Notes: generated by a model from the sequence alone, not told the origin. A stretch of DNA of 62,721 nt from an uncultured Mediterraneibacter sp. (GCA_944381935.1 CALWMN010000017.1:1-62721), one strand, 5' to 3'. Shown: positions 50,332 through 59,720, numbered from the stretch's first letter. Numbers and translations are program-made.

Positions 50332-51462
50332 TTATACCATCTGATATCTGTTTTCACAGATTTCACATCTTATCCGGTCGCCCAGATCTGCCACCGTGTA
50401 GTATAATTCCATGCCGGACGCCGGATATCCGTCCGGGAAATAACTCTTGCCCCAGAAAATCGGGTTGATCAGTTCCAGGTCATTTCTTGAGAACCCTCCT
50501 TCTTCCTCCTGCTTATAATACTCGAGAAACCCTCCGTAATACTGTCTCGCAAGTCCCGGGATATCCTGGCTGACGGCTCCGCCCGATAAGTAACCCTCCT
50601 GTCCGCTTTCTCCTGCGGCCGAACGGTCAGAGCCGTATCTTTCAAATGTCTCCCCCGTTTTCCATGCCCCTTCTGCCAGAGTAAGCCGTGTGGTATCTTC
50701 CTCCATCTGATAATATTCAATCCCATAGTTTTGAGGGCTCCCTGTCCCCTTATATCGGAGCATATTATTCTCACAGACAGTATAGACCGTCTTTTCCTGC
50801 ACAGCTTCTTCCTTTCGGGACTCTGTACCGGCCTGGAAGACAAATTTCTGTACTTCTCCGTCTGCATACCCATACATATCCACAATATGATAGTCACACG
50901 GGAGTGTCTCTATATACTGGGAGATCAACAGTTCCGGCGTCCCGTCTCCGCTCAGGTCCAGCATTCTGGCAATATCCGAAATTTTCATCTCATCGTAATA
51001 ATACGCCAGAACAACCGTTCTTTGTTCCTCTGGCAGATCACGGATGAAGCCCTCTATCAGGCGCACCTCTTCCTCTCTCGCCATCCGCTCTTCCGCGCCC
51101 TTCTCTTCATCCGGGATCTCTTCAAATATTTCTTCCTGATCTTCTCGCAGCAGGACATTTCTTTTCTTTTTATTGAGAAGTTTTATGCCTTGCCGGTATG
51201 TGATTGCCGCAAGCCAGGAAAGCACCTTGGCCGAATCTTTCAATGACCGCATGTTTTTATAAGCGGCAATATATACCTCCTGCATCAGGTCCTGTGCCTC
51301 ATCGTCATCATGAACGGTAAACCTTGCCCTGGAATATACAAACTGATAGGTTTTTTGATACAATGGCACAAATGCTGATTCATCCCCATTTTTCAGCCTT
51401 TCTGCCAGTATTTTCAGTTCCTCCGGCCGGTTGACATATCTCTTGCGGCTCTCTTCTCGCAT
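50332..51462 (-). CDS. ECF sigma factor fused to an unrelated C-terminal domain
   Basis: A 376-residue chimera. Residues 1-165 are an ECF sigma-70 factor: region 2 (DEAQDLMQEVYIAAYKNMRSLKDSAKVLSWLAAITYR) and the first half of region 4 (IRDLPEEQRTVVLAYYYDEMKISDIARMLDLS). Region 4 stops where EGTVKSRL should follow. The chain instead continues GDGTPELLISQYIETLP and some 190 residues with no sigma features, resembling the FN/SGDGTPELLI repeats of exported Clostridia proteins. The recognition helix for -35 DNA is therefore missing. An in-frame deletion joining two genes at LDxS-G/EGT microhomology is likely. It is last in an operon of surface proteins, with a terminator after it. Confidence 0.75.
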   Translation of the reverse strand: MREESRKRYVNRPEELKILAERLKNGDESAFVPLYQKTYQFVYSRARFTVHDDDEAQDLMQEVYIAAYKNMRSLKDSAKVLSWLAAITYRQGIKLLNKKKRNVLLREDQEEIFEEIPDEEKGAEERMAREEEVRLIEGFIRDLPEEQRTVVLAYYYDEMKISDIARMLDLSGDGTPELLISQYIETLPCDYHIVDMYGYADGEVQKFVFQAGTESRKEEAVQEKTVYTVCENNMLRYKGTGSPQNYGIEYYQMEEDTTRLTLAEGAWKTGETFERYGSDRSAAGESGQEGYLSGGAVSQDIPGLARQYYGGFLEYYKQEEEGGFSRNDLELINPIFWGKSYFPDGYPASGMELYYTVADLGDRIRCEICENRYQMV

Positions 51463-51501
51463 CCTGATTCCCCCGTATTCCGATACTTATTCCATTTCTT
51501 C

Positions 51502-51681
51502 TCAGTTCCTGATATTCTGCTGCAGATTTTGTACTTCCTTTATCAACGCTGCAATATTGTCCGTTGTAATGCTTAAGTTATGCGCTATAGAGATCATGAT
51601 CTTCCTGTGCATGATTGAGATCCCCCATGCCACCCATAAAGCAATTAAAACTAAAAGTACTATTATTCCGATTGAACTCAT
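51502..51681 (-). CDS. Small membrane protein, 59 residues
   Basis: From the ATG at 51681 (GGAGAG eight bases upstream) the minus strand reads MSSIGIIVLLVLIALWVAWG, then ISIMHRKIMISIAHNLSITT and a polar coiled-coil-like end (DNIAALIKEVQNLQQNIRN). That is one N-terminal membrane helix with a short cytoplasmic tail. It lies between a zinc-ribbon membrane protein and the sigma fusion, in the same direction. No family recognised. Confidence 0.65.
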   Translation of the reverse strand: MSSIGIIVLLVLIALWVAWGISIMHRKIMISIAHNLSITTDNIAALIKEVQNLQQNIRN

Positions 51682-51717
51682 ATCTTTCTCTCCTTTTTCT
51701 TTTTTGCTGTTTACCGT

Positions 51718-51972
51718 CTACTGAATAAGAAATAGTATAAAAATCACGATAAGTATGATCCCCAGGATCCCCCATGCAACCTGCTCTATCCTGAGAAATG
51801 CCTCATACGCCTTGATCCAGGCTGTATTTACTGCACGTCCCGCGGGAATCTGGACAGATCGATTCACATTTTTCCTCGCACTTTCTATTGGTGCTCCACA
51901 CCCGCTGCAAAATCTGACCCCTTCTTTGTTCGCTTTGCCACACTTTTCACAATATACGGTTTTCTCTTCCAT
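51718..51972 (-). CDS. Zinc-ribbon membrane protein
   Basis: An 84-residue protein with an N-terminal zinc ribbon (CEKCGKANKEGVRFCSGCGAPI, two CxxC knuckles) and a C-terminal membrane helix (WGILGIILIVIFILFL). The ribbon would be cytoplasmic. Such proteins are common accessory membrane components in Firmicutes without a known role. It lies after the terminator of the 595-residue gene and shares the C-terminal zinc-ribbon theme with it. Confidence 0.8.
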   Translation of the reverse strand: MEEKTVYCEKCGKANKEGVRFCSGCGAPIESARKNVNRSVQIPAGRAVNTAWIKAYEAFLRIEQVAWGILGIILIVIFILFLIQ

Positions 51973-52100
51973 TTTTTATCTCCTTTCTCAATTTGATCAC
52001 AATACTGCCGGCATACAATACTGTTTCCCTTCCAGTATAACTCTTTCTATCTATAAGTACCATGAAATCCGGTTCCGGTTTAATTTTTTTGATTTTTTCC

Positions 52101-52140
52101 AAAAAAACGCCGCATCTGAGATTCATTCCCAGATGCGGCG
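52101..52140 (-). terminator. Terminator after the 595-residue-frame gene
   Basis: CGCCGCATCTG and CAGATGCGGCG form a perfect 11-bp stem with an 11-base loop, then TTTTTTT on the minus strand. Confidence 0.88.
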
Positions 52141-52145
52141 CCCCT

Positions 52146-53918
52146 CTAAAACTTACGGCCGCACTTTCCGCAGAAATTGGAGTTCCCGTTTCTCGGTGCC
52201 CCACAGTATTTGCAGTATTGCTGCATCTTCACCTTTCCGGCCTCTGTCTTTGCCCTCTTCCTCTTATAATGAAACCGGCTGACCTTCTGTCTGATCCCAA
52301 ACACAACGCCGCATACAGCGCTTATCCCGATCAGCCCGAGAAATACATACATCACCAGCTTTCTGATATAGAACGCGTCGAAGGAAACATCAAGCGAAAC
52401 CTTAAGCGGCATTTCCATAATTATCATCTTTCCCTCATCCGTGTCCTGCAGTCCGTCGGCTTTCTCTGTATTCCCCGGAACATTATATCCTGCCGTCACG
52501 CTGCCTGAGTAAACCTCAAGATCGCTGTTCCCAAGATTCATTTCATCCCGGACAGAACTCTTCAGGAAAGGAAATGCAGTCCTTGTAAATTCCAGCCTGC
52601 TGCCGCTGATTCCAAAAATCCGGTCTGTAAATGTCCCGATATCATCCGCAAACCAGGAAGAAAAACTCACTTCGTAGCAGCGGTATCCCTGATCATCATA
52701 AATCCGCAGTGTGTCCCCTCTTCCAAGCCTTCCGCTGAGCTGTTCTTTGACCCCTTCATAGTAATCCTCCGCGATCGCACCGTCCATATAGAAGGTTATC
52801 TTCCTCTCTGTTTTCTGCCACTCGTTAGACAAATCCGTAGTGATCGCGATCCGGTCAAATTTTACCGGTTCATCATAGTAATATCTGATCTCTCCCTTTC
52901 TCCCGTCATAGAACACGGTCGTTTCATTTACTTCCGCAAGGTTTTCCTCATCACTTCCGCCATCCTGTACATCCTCACCACTCTTTGCGCCGTTCGCCGC
53001 AGACTCCTGGGCCGACAGGTTCTCATATCCCTCCGGCAGCTCCAGGCTGTAAGAAAAATTACCTTCCTTCGACAAAAGCATCTCCAGGTCCAGGCTTTCC
53101 ACTGTCTCCATCCGCACCTTCGTCTGCGTGCCATAGTGCTTATTATGGGTAATATTTACGGCTGTCTGGAGAAGTATCATGGTCTTCTGGATGAGCTCAG
53201 TCTCCGAGTCTGCTCCGATAAATATTCTGCAGTCCTGCTCTCCGGCAGAATCCATCTGCGCCCCGGCATTTTCACATCTGCTTCGTATCATATCGATGGA
53301 TCCTGCCGCGCTCTCCTCTGCCGTATGCAGATAGACTTCCCTTGTGTACTGACCTCCTTCAAGCGTTGTTTCCATGCTGATGATGTCAAAAAGGATTCCA
53401 TTATCCCCCGCTGTATTTAACGCCTCTGTCCCTTCATATTCCGTGCCGTTGAGCGTCGTTATATCAGAGTACACGTCCAGGAGGCTTACAAAGCTCTCCT
53501 CCCCTGTGACCTGCGCATCCTGGAGCGCACTGTCTGCAAAGCCAAACAGTTCTGACGGCAGGAAATTCTCCACATAGGGCGTCTCTTCCTTCCCATATGT
53601 CGTCACCGCCTCGTATCCCAGAAGGTATTCCGTCTTCTGCAGGTAATCTTCATAGGAATCAAAGGAAAAATAAAGCTCCAGATACAGATCCCTGTTGCCC
53701 GCTTCGGTCGTACAGGTAAACCAGTCCTGCTGATTCTGGGCAAATATCATCTCCAGCGTGCTCCTTGCGCCGGACACAAAATTGTCCAGGTCTGACTGTG
53801 AGATCACGCACACTGTCTTTCGTTCTCCGGCAAAAGGTTCCTCTGCCTGTGCGTATTCAGTTTTTATCAGAAATAGTACCGCTGCAAGTATCAGCAGCAT
53901 GCCTGCTTTTTTCTTCAC
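52146..53918 (-). CDS. Exported protein with C-terminal membrane helix and zinc ribbon
   Basis: A protein of about 590 residues with no recognised family. A signal peptide (AGMLLILAAVLFLIKTEYAQA) leads a long extracytoplasmic part with no repeats I can name. A membrane helix follows near the end (KLVMYVFLGLIGISAVCGVVFGI), then a basic stretch and a C-terminal zinc ribbon (QYCKYCGAPRNGNSNFCGKCGRKF) that would face the cytoplasm. This outside sensor/inside ribbon plan suggests signalling or complex assembly (inference). The GTG at 53918 is preferred because GAGAGGGG sits just before it; the longer frame begins with TTG at 53933. It lies directly after the 897-residue gene. Confidence 0.7.
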   Translation of the reverse strand: MKKKAGMLLILAAVLFLIKTEYAQAEEPFAGERKTVCVISQSDLDNFVSGARSTLEMIFAQNQQDWFTCTTEAGNRDLYLELYFSFDSYEDYLQKTEYLLGYEAVTTYGKEETPYVENFLPSELFGFADSALQDAQVTGEESFVSLLDVYSDITTLNGTEYEGTEALNTAGDNGILFDIISMETTLEGGQYTREVYLHTAEESAAGSIDMIRSRCENAGAQMDSAGEQDCRIFIGADSETELIQKTMILLQTAVNITHNKHYGTQTKVRMETVESLDLEMLLSKEGNFSYSLELPEGYENLSAQESAANGAKSGEDVQDGGSDEENLAEVNETTVFYDGRKGEIRYYYDEPVKFDRIAITTDLSNEWQKTERKITFYMDGAIAEDYYEGVKEQLSGRLGRGDTLRIYDDQGYRCYEVSFSSWFADDIGTFTDRIFGISGSRLEFTRTAFPFLKSSVRDEMNLGNSDLEVYSGSVTAGYNVPGNTEKADGLQDTDEGKMIIMEMPLKVSLDVSFDAFYIRKLVMYVFLGLIGISAVCGVVFGIRQKVSRFHYKRKRAKTEAGKVKMQQYCKYCGAPRNGNSNFCGKCGRKF

Positions 53919-53929
53919 TTTATCCCCTC

Positions 53930-56623
53930 TCAATACAGATTATACCGATACAGCACTTCCGACTGCGACCATTCCGGCATCGTATAGAAGAACAGACGGT
54001 TATTGACGATCTCCATCCCACACTCATCCATGCTGCAGGAAATATCCTCCAGGCTGACCTTATCTACCAGCGTCTTATTTCCAAACGACGAATCCATCCT
54101 GTATAATTCCAGGTCGGTCTCTGTCTGGTCCATGAAATACCAGTTCCCGGCGTTGTCCTGTGCAAATGTGAAAAATGCAGCACTGTGGTGCACTGTCGTA
54201 ATCTGTACTTCACTTCCGTCCGACGCCCGGTGCAGCATCACATTATACATGCCATCCTCACCGCTTTGTTCTGTCATGATCCCGACAGCCAGAGGCTTCC
54301 ATCCCGAGATCCCTGTAACTTCGACAGACGTCCCGGTATCCGCAGACAGCCAGTACCCCTTCTGTGCCGTTTCCCGCAGATATCCGTTCCCGATGATCTC
54401 AAACGCGCAGTAATAGCTGTCCTCCCAGTATTTCACACATTCCTGCGGCTGAAGTTCTTCCTCATATGTGGCAGTTATCACTCCGTCCTCTGAAATACGG
54501 TAATACGTACAGTCAGGGCCCATCAGCCATGAAAAAGCGTTCTCCTCCTGGGTCAGGACAAAATATCCGCCGCTCTCTTCTGCCATAAATTCCACACTGT
54601 GTTCAAACCTGGAGAATGCCTCCGTATTCAGTTCAGACCGGTTCAGCTTCTGGATCTCATTCTCTGAAAATCCTGGGACATAATAGAAATCTTCCTCATC
54701 CATCATGAGGATATATTTCACATCTTCCAGAATCACCTTGGAGGTGGTCCCGTCCTTGTTGATCCTCCTCAGGTCATACAGCTCATCCTCCGCTGACTGC
54801 AGTACATAGATGTACGACTCATCCAACCCGCATATGGAAAAGAAGCTTCCCTCATAGATCACGCTTCTTCCGAGTCCGTTCTTGTATTCCCTCAAAAGCT
54901 TTCCGTTCGTTCCCTTATAATATACGGCACCGTCATCCTCCGCCGTCACTTTCTGCCAGGTCATCGTATTCGCGTCGTAGTGCGTATCCCGTTTCTGCCC
55001 TGTCTGTGCCAGCGTCAGGTCAAGGAGCGTCCCCTCAAAGGACAGTCCCCCGCTTAAGGATATCTTCCACAGCTTTGCCTGCGCCTTGATATTCGCCCTG
55101 GCATCTATGATCTTCAGATAAAGCCGGGCGTAGAAACTGGCGTCTGCCCCCACATTGCCTTCGCCGTCCGTATTCAATATCGTGAAGGTTCCATGCCCTT
55201 CCAGCTCTCCCCCGAACTTCATGAGAGCCACATCTGCCACATTTATATTGAAAAAGTACAGCATGGCTGAAGTGCCCAGATGAATGTCTGCATCCGCTGA
55301 AGCCGTGACCTCGGCAGAAAACTTCGACTCAGGCTCTGAGGAGTTGTCCTCAAAGGAGTTCACCTTCTGGTTATTTCTGACAAGCACCAGCTTGTTTTCA
55401 AACTCATGGCTGTATTCAAAATTCATGGATGCCTGCAGGGACAGATTCCCGTAGATATCCATATATACCATGAAGCCGCAGGAAAACGGGACAACGGAAT
55501 ACTGCTGCTCAATCTTGTCATTGACCGATGTTCCAAAGCCGCTGACCTTAACCACCTTCCCCGGCGTACAGTCAAAGTATGCGATGGGAAATACCTTTTC
55601 CTTCAGCCCCTGTATCTTTACGATGTTGGCGATTTTCTTCTCTGTTGTCTTCCCTGATACCTCGCCGCTTGCCGAGAACGTAAGGTCCGCCGCTGCAACC
55701 TGTTTGCCGCTGACGCCGAGGGAGAGTTCCTTCATCCCGTAATCCGCTTTCTTATAGTCCGCCTCATAAAAAATCTTGAGATCCTGCAGCCCCAGCTTTC
55801 CGCTCAGCTTACATTCCTTTGAAGCGCTGGCAATCTTTTTCTCTTCTTCGGTCTGGTTCTTTTCCTCTTTCTTTTCCTGATTTGACAGGATATTCAGCAG
55901 CTTGCTCAGATCCACGTTCAGGGAGATTTCAAAACCTCCGAGGCTGAGATTTGCCCGGCCCATATCCAGCTTCGTGACATTCCCGTCAGGCGTGTAAATC
56001 ATATTCTCATTCGATACATCCTCTTCCCCTGGCTCCAGAAAATCCGCACTGACCGCCTCGACCGGGGTGATCTCCACCCCTTCTACCGTACTGATGCTGT
56101 TGATGTTCTCCGCAGTGATCTGCATCTCCTCGTTCAAATACAGTTCATCAAACACCTCATCGATCATGGGAGACTCCACTGTAAGCGCGGTTTCTCCTCC
56201 TGATGTCACGTTTGAGACAACTTTCCCAATATATGTATTTTCAAAAGGCGTGGACGAATCGCCTTCCAGCCAGAAGATCTCCCCTGCCCCAAGATGCGCA
56301 AGATCGGCTTCCGTGTCCTGGGGAAATCTGACGACGAGCTGATCATTTACATATTCCACAGACGTGATGGCAGTATTCACCGCATCCGCATCTTCCCCTA
56401 TGTACGCATGTACGTTTTGATTCAAAACGGCTGTGTCTTCCTTCTCCCCGCTTCCGCCGCCTGCACCCTCGCCGTCCTCCCCGTCCGAATACTGCTTCCC
56501 GTCCCGCACCTCATCGATCACCTCAGGCTGCGGCTGGCGAAACAGGAAAAACCATACCGCCCCGGCTGCTGACCCGAACAGCAGGATCACTGCTGCCAGA
56601 ATTACGATCCATCTTTTTTTCAT
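53930..56623 (-). CDS. Large exported protein of unknown function, 897 residues
   Basis: It begins with a signal-anchor (RWIVILAAVILLFGSAAGAVWFFLF) and an acidic, Gly-rich linker (about 45-65: DGEDGEGAGGGSGEKED). Residues 65-200 look beta-rich. A Lys/Glu-rich stretch lies near 245-270. About 270-570 has alternating beta strands reminiscent of secreted repeat proteins, and 580-897 has propeller-like short repeats (LYDLRRINKDGTTSKVI, YYVPGFSENEIQKLNRSE, WYFMDQTETDLELYRMDSS), possibly DUF5050-like. No catalytic motif is evident. It is the first gene of its operon, behind a good promoter (56699-56727). Confidence 0.65.
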   Translation of the reverse strand: MKKRWIVILAAVILLFGSAAGAVWFFLFRQPQPEVIDEVRDGKQYSDGEDGEGAGGGSGEKEDTAVLNQNVHAYIGEDADAVNTAITSVEYVNDQLVVRFPQDTEADLAHLGAGEIFWLEGDSSTPFENTYIGKVVSNVTSGGETALTVESPMIDEVFDELYLNEEMQITAENINSISTVEGVEITPVEAVSADFLEPGEEDVSNENMIYTPDGNVTKLDMGRANLSLGGFEISLNVDLSKLLNILSNQEKKEEKNQTEEEKKIASASKECKLSGKLGLQDLKIFYEADYKKADYGMKELSLGVSGKQVAAADLTFSASGEVSGKTTEKKIANIVKIQGLKEKVFPIAYFDCTPGKVVKVSGFGTSVNDKIEQQYSVVPFSCGFMVYMDIYGNLSLQASMNFEYSHEFENKLVLVRNNQKVNSFEDNSSEPESKFSAEVTASADADIHLGTSAMLYFFNINVADVALMKFGGELEGHGTFTILNTDGEGNVGADASFYARLYLKIIDARANIKAQAKLWKISLSGGLSFEGTLLDLTLAQTGQKRDTHYDANTMTWQKVTAEDDGAVYYKGTNGKLLREYKNGLGRSVIYEGSFFSICGLDESYIYVLQSAEDELYDLRRINKDGTTSKVILEDVKYILMMDEEDFYYVPGFSENEIQKLNRSELNTEAFSRFEHSVEFMAEESGGYFVLTQEENAFSWLMGPDCTYYRISEDGVITATYEEELQPQECVKYWEDSYYCAFEIIGNGYLRETAQKGYWLSADTGTSVEVTGISGWKPLAVGIMTEQSGEDGMYNVMLHRASDGSEVQITTVHHSAAFFTFAQDNAGNWYFMDQTETDLELYRMDSSFGNKTLVDKVSLEDISCSMDECGMEIVNNRLFFYTMPEWSQSEVLYRYNLY

Positions 56624-56698
56624 CTTCCGCCCCTCGAGAAGCCAGGCAATACCCGGCTACTGCCCGCCTCTCACTCCTTTACATAAAATCCTGTATCT

Positions 56699-56727
56699 AT
56701 TATACCGAATTGCAGGATTATGCTCAA
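56699..56727 (-). promoter_or_regulatory. Promoter of the surface-protein operon
   Basis: TTGAGC (56727-56722), 17 bases, TATAAT (56704-56699) on the minus strand. Confidence 0.7.
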
Positions 56728-56741
56728 GATGAGAAAAGAAA

Positions 56742-57536
56742 CTATTCTGCCCCCGCCCCGCTGAACTCACATTCCCCGAGACGTTCTTCTGGAAGGCGGC
56801 ACATCCGCCGTTCCTTCTCTGCCAGCTTTTTGACAAATGGAGTGGCAGGCCGGTGCAAAAGGTCTTTGGGCGGAGCATACTGCTGGATCTCTCCCTGATC
56901 CATGACCAGCACTTTTGTGCCAAGCTTTAATGCTTCCGAGATATCGTGTGTCACAAACAGCACGGTAATCCCTGTCTTTTCATAAATCTGCCGAAGCTCC
57001 GACTGGAGCTGCCCCCGGGTGATCTCATCCACTGCCCCGAACGGCTCATCCATCAGAAGGAGCTCGGGAGACGCCGCAAGCGCGCGGGCAATCCCGACTC
57101 TCTGCTGCTGTCCGCCCGAAAGCTCCGCCGGATACCGCCCTCTCATCTCTTCCTCCAGTCCCACAATCCTCATCCATTTGCTGACCGCCTCTTTTGTCTT
57201 CTTTTTGTCCCTCTTGTTGAGCAGGTTCGGGACATAGGCAATGTTCTGTTCCACGGTCATATGCGGGAACAGCACGCTTCCCTGGATTGCATATCCGATA
57301 TTCCTGCGCAGCTGTGTCTGGTCTTTCTGCCGGATGCTCTCCCCCTCTATGAGGATATCCCCGTCTGAAGGTTTCAGCAGTCCGTTGATCATTTTAAGCG
57401 CCGTCGTTTTCCCACACCCTGATGAACCGATGATCGTGACAAACTCTCCCTTTTCAACAGAAAGATTGAAATCTTTCAGAATAACTTTATCCCCGTATGT
57501 TTTTCTCACATGGCGAAATTCAATCATTGTCTGCAT
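56742..57536 (-). CDS. Osmoprotectant/betaine-type ABC transporter ATPase (OpuCA/OpuBA-like)
   Basis: A 264-residue ATP-binding subunit. Walker A IGSSGCGKTTALKM, Q-loop region YAIQGSVLFPHMT, signature LSGGQQQRVGIARAL, Walker B LLLMDEPFGAVD and H-loop FVTHD are all intact. The style (FEF-like MIEFRHVRKTYGDK, DEITRGQLQSEL) is that of quaternary-amine/osmoprotectant importers. It lacks the C-terminal CBS pair of OpuCA. The ATG at 57536 has GGAGG seven bases upstream. It lies 28 bases after the permease/binding-protein fusion. Confidence 0.9.
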   Translation of the reverse strand: MQTMIEFRHVRKTYGDKVILKDFNLSVEKGEFVTIIGSSGCGKTTALKMINGLLKPSDGDILIEGESIRQKDQTQLRRNIGYAIQGSVLFPHMTVEQNIAYVPNLLNKRDKKKTKEAVSKWMRIVGLEEEMRGRYPAELSGGQQQRVGIARALAASPELLLMDEPFGAVDEITRGQLQSELRQIYEKTGITVLFVTHDISEALKLGTKVLVMDQGEIQQYAPPKDLLHRPATPFVKKLAEKERRMCRLPEERLGECEFSGAGAE

Positions 57537-57564
57537 TGTACTGCCTCCTTCTATATTCTTCTGC

Positions 57565-59106
57565 TTACTCCAACAGTCCTCGGTCATTTAAGTATTCCTC
57601 TGCCACGTCCTCCGGTTCCCTGTTTTCCGTCTCTACTTCGTAGTTCATCCGTGCCATATCACTGTCAGATATCAGTCCTGTCACTTTTTCAAAGATATCC
57701 CGCAGCTCAGGATGCTCTTCCAATACCTCGCTGCGCACTACATTCCCGCAAAGATAAGAGGGATAAAACTGTCTGTCGTCCTCCAGTACGACCGCATCTG
57801 CTGCGGAGAGCTGCCCGTCTGTCGTAAAGACAACCATAACGTCGATCTGCTCCTGGTCAAGCGCCTGATATTTCAGTCCGATATCCAGATCCATCGTCTC
57901 TTTAAAGCTCAGTCCGTATGTCTCACAGAGGGCGTCATACCCGTCCCCGCGCTCGAAGAAATCATATTCCGCTCCGAATACAAGCCTGTCAGATACAGCC
58001 GCCAGATCAGAGTATGTGTGAAGATCATACTTTTCTGCGATCTCCCTCCTCACAACCATGCCATACGTATTATTAAACCCGTACATGCCATCCCATTCCA
58101 TAGCATATTTATCCTGATATTCCTGTTGAAGCCGGTCGAAAAGCTCCTCCGTATAAAGGGTTTCGTTTTTCAGCACCATATTCCAGGCTGTCCCGGTATA
58201 TTCAGGATAAATGTCAAATTCTCCGCTTTCCATCGCCGGATGGATATTGGACGTCCCCCCGCCCACGCCCTGGGTCAGCTCCACGTCCAGGTCCGTGTCC
58301 TGCTCGATCAGGATTTTCAGCATCTCTCCTAACACATACTGTTCTGTCATCGGCTTTGTCGCTATATGGATCGTCTCTGCCGGGCGGGTCCTGAATACAG
58401 CGGTTATGATCAGCGCAAAGCAGGCCAGCAATGCCGCGGCTGACGCCATAATACGGTTTGTCTTTTTCGCTTTTGCGCTGCGCAACTTCATACGGCGCTC
58501 CAAAAATCCGAGGAAGAAATCCACCGCAAGCGCCAGAACCGCGATCAGCAGGCTTCCCGCCATCGTCATCGCACTGTTGTTTGTCGTGATTCCCCGGTAG
58601 ATCGCCACTCCCAGGCCGCCTGCCCCTATAAATGACGCAATTCCGGCAAGTGCTATCGTCATTGTCACCATGCTGCGGATACCCGACATGATCACAGGCG
58701 TCGCGAGCGGCAGCTTAATTTTGAAGAGAATCTGCATCTGCGTGCTGCCCATTCCTTTCGCAGCCTCAAGTATGGCAGGATCGACATTGGATATTCCGGT
58801 ATGTGTATTGCGCACCATCGGAAGCAGCGCATAGACAGTAAGGGCGATAACCGCCGTGGCATTTCCCACTCCTGAAAAAGGGATCAGGAATCCCAGCATA
58901 GAAATAGACGGAATCGTGTAGAGGAAATTAATGACAGCCAGCGTCGGCTTTGCCATCCTCTGAAATTCGCTGATCAGGATGCCTGCCAGTCCTCCTGCAA
59001 GAATCGCGATCAGAATAGCAAGGAGGGAAATCTCCAGATGCTCCAGAAGCAGTCCTGCAAAGAAATCCTTTCTCTCGGCCAGTAATATTCCTATCTCTCT
59101 TATCAT
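57565..59106 (-). CDS. ABC permease fused to glycine-betaine/choline-type binding domain
   Basis: A 513-residue fusion. Residues 1-210 form a BPD-type permease with five to six helices and the EAA loop AILEAAKGMGSTQMQILFKIKLPLATPVI. After one more helix (about 217-240), residues 245-513 form an OpuBC/ProX-like solute-binding domain on the outside (HIATKPMTEQYVLGEMLKIL, GEFDIYPEYTGTAWNMVL, GVGGGTSNIHPAME). This fits importers of betaine, choline, carnitine or proline betaine. The binding-pocket residues do not allow me to name the ligand. The start overlaps the stop of the flavin/ferredoxin gene by four bases. Confidence 0.9.
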   Translation of the reverse strand: MIREIGILLAERKDFFAGLLLEHLEISLLAILIAILAGGLAGILISEFQRMAKPTLAVINFLYTIPSISMLGFLIPFSGVGNATAVIALTVYALLPMVRNTHTGISNVDPAILEAAKGMGSTQMQILFKIKLPLATPVIMSGIRSMVTMTIALAGIASFIGAGGLGVAIYRGITTNNSAMTMAGSLLIAVLALAVDFFLGFLERRMKLRSAKAKKTNRIMASAAALLACFALIITAVFRTRPAETIHIATKPMTEQYVLGEMLKILIEQDTDLDVELTQGVGGGTSNIHPAMESGEFDIYPEYTGTAWNMVLKNETLYTEELFDRLQQEYQDKYAMEWDGMYGFNNTYGMVVRREIAEKYDLHTYSDLAAVSDRLVFGAEYDFFERGDGYDALCETYGLSFKETMDLDIGLKYQALDQEQIDVMVVFTTDGQLSAADAVVLEDDRQFYPSYLCGNVVRSEVLEEHPELRDIFEKVTGLISDSDMARMNYEVETENREPEDVAEEYLNDRGLLE

Positions 59107-59720
59107 CTTTCCTCACCCTTTCTTAAAATCGCCTGTACCGGACAGTTTTCATAACACAGTCCGCAGTGCAGGCAGTGCTCCTGCCGGATCGCAAACGGCT
59201 CCCCCTCCTCTATACACTGCTGAGGACAGTCCCTCTTACACCTGCCGCATCCGATACAGGCATCTGTAATCTCAAAGCCTTTCTGATAAGTTCCCTCTCC
59301 TCCAAGTACAAAGCTTTCCCTGTAGATCGGGTTCTTTCCGAGATCAAAGAACTCAATGTGCCCCTCCTCAATACAGAAAGGTTCCAGAATGTATCTGCCC
59401 TCTCCCGGATAAACAGCCTTCATCGACTCATTCTCCTCGAAAATACGGTCAATCCACTTCTTCTGCTCCGACAGCCTTCTGGCTTTTCCCGAAAGGCGTA
59501 CCATCTGATACTCCGTATTCAGTCCCGTAATCTCTGTGCACGGCATATTCAGAAGCTCACGATAAAAATCTTTGCCCCTGGCAGTACAGAAATACAGTTT
59601 CCCCTCTTCTATCAGCATCACGTCAATGATACGCACATGCGGCATCCCCTTTTCATCTACTGTGGCAAACGCCACATCCTTGATGTCTCTTAAAATCTGA
59701 AGACATTCCTGCGCTCTCAT
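59103..59720 (-). CDS. PNPOx-like flavin domain fused to 2[4Fe-4S] ferredoxin
   Basis: A 205-residue fusion. Residues 1-140 have the split-barrel FMN-binding fold of the pyridoxamine-phosphate-oxidase-like family (VAFATVDEKGMPHVRIIDVMLIEEGKLYFCTARGKDFYRELL). The C-terminal 50 residues hold two ferredoxin motifs, CIGCGRCKRDCP and CLHCGLCYENCP. Such proteins reduce or sense unknown small molecules in anaerobes. It is the first gene of the operon with the osmoprotectant-type transporter and overlaps it by four bases, so a redox step on the imported compound is conceivable. It is divergent from an HxlR regulator. Confidence 0.88.
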   Translation of the reverse strand: MRAQECLQILRDIKDVAFATVDEKGMPHVRIIDVMLIEEGKLYFCTARGKDFYRELLNMPCTEITGLNTEYQMVRLSGKARRLSEQKKWIDRIFEENESMKAVYPGEGRYILEPFCIEEGHIEFFDLGKNPIYRESFVLGGEGTYQKGFEITDACIGCGRCKRDCPQQCIEEGEPFAIRQEHCLHCGLCYENCPVQAILRKGEER

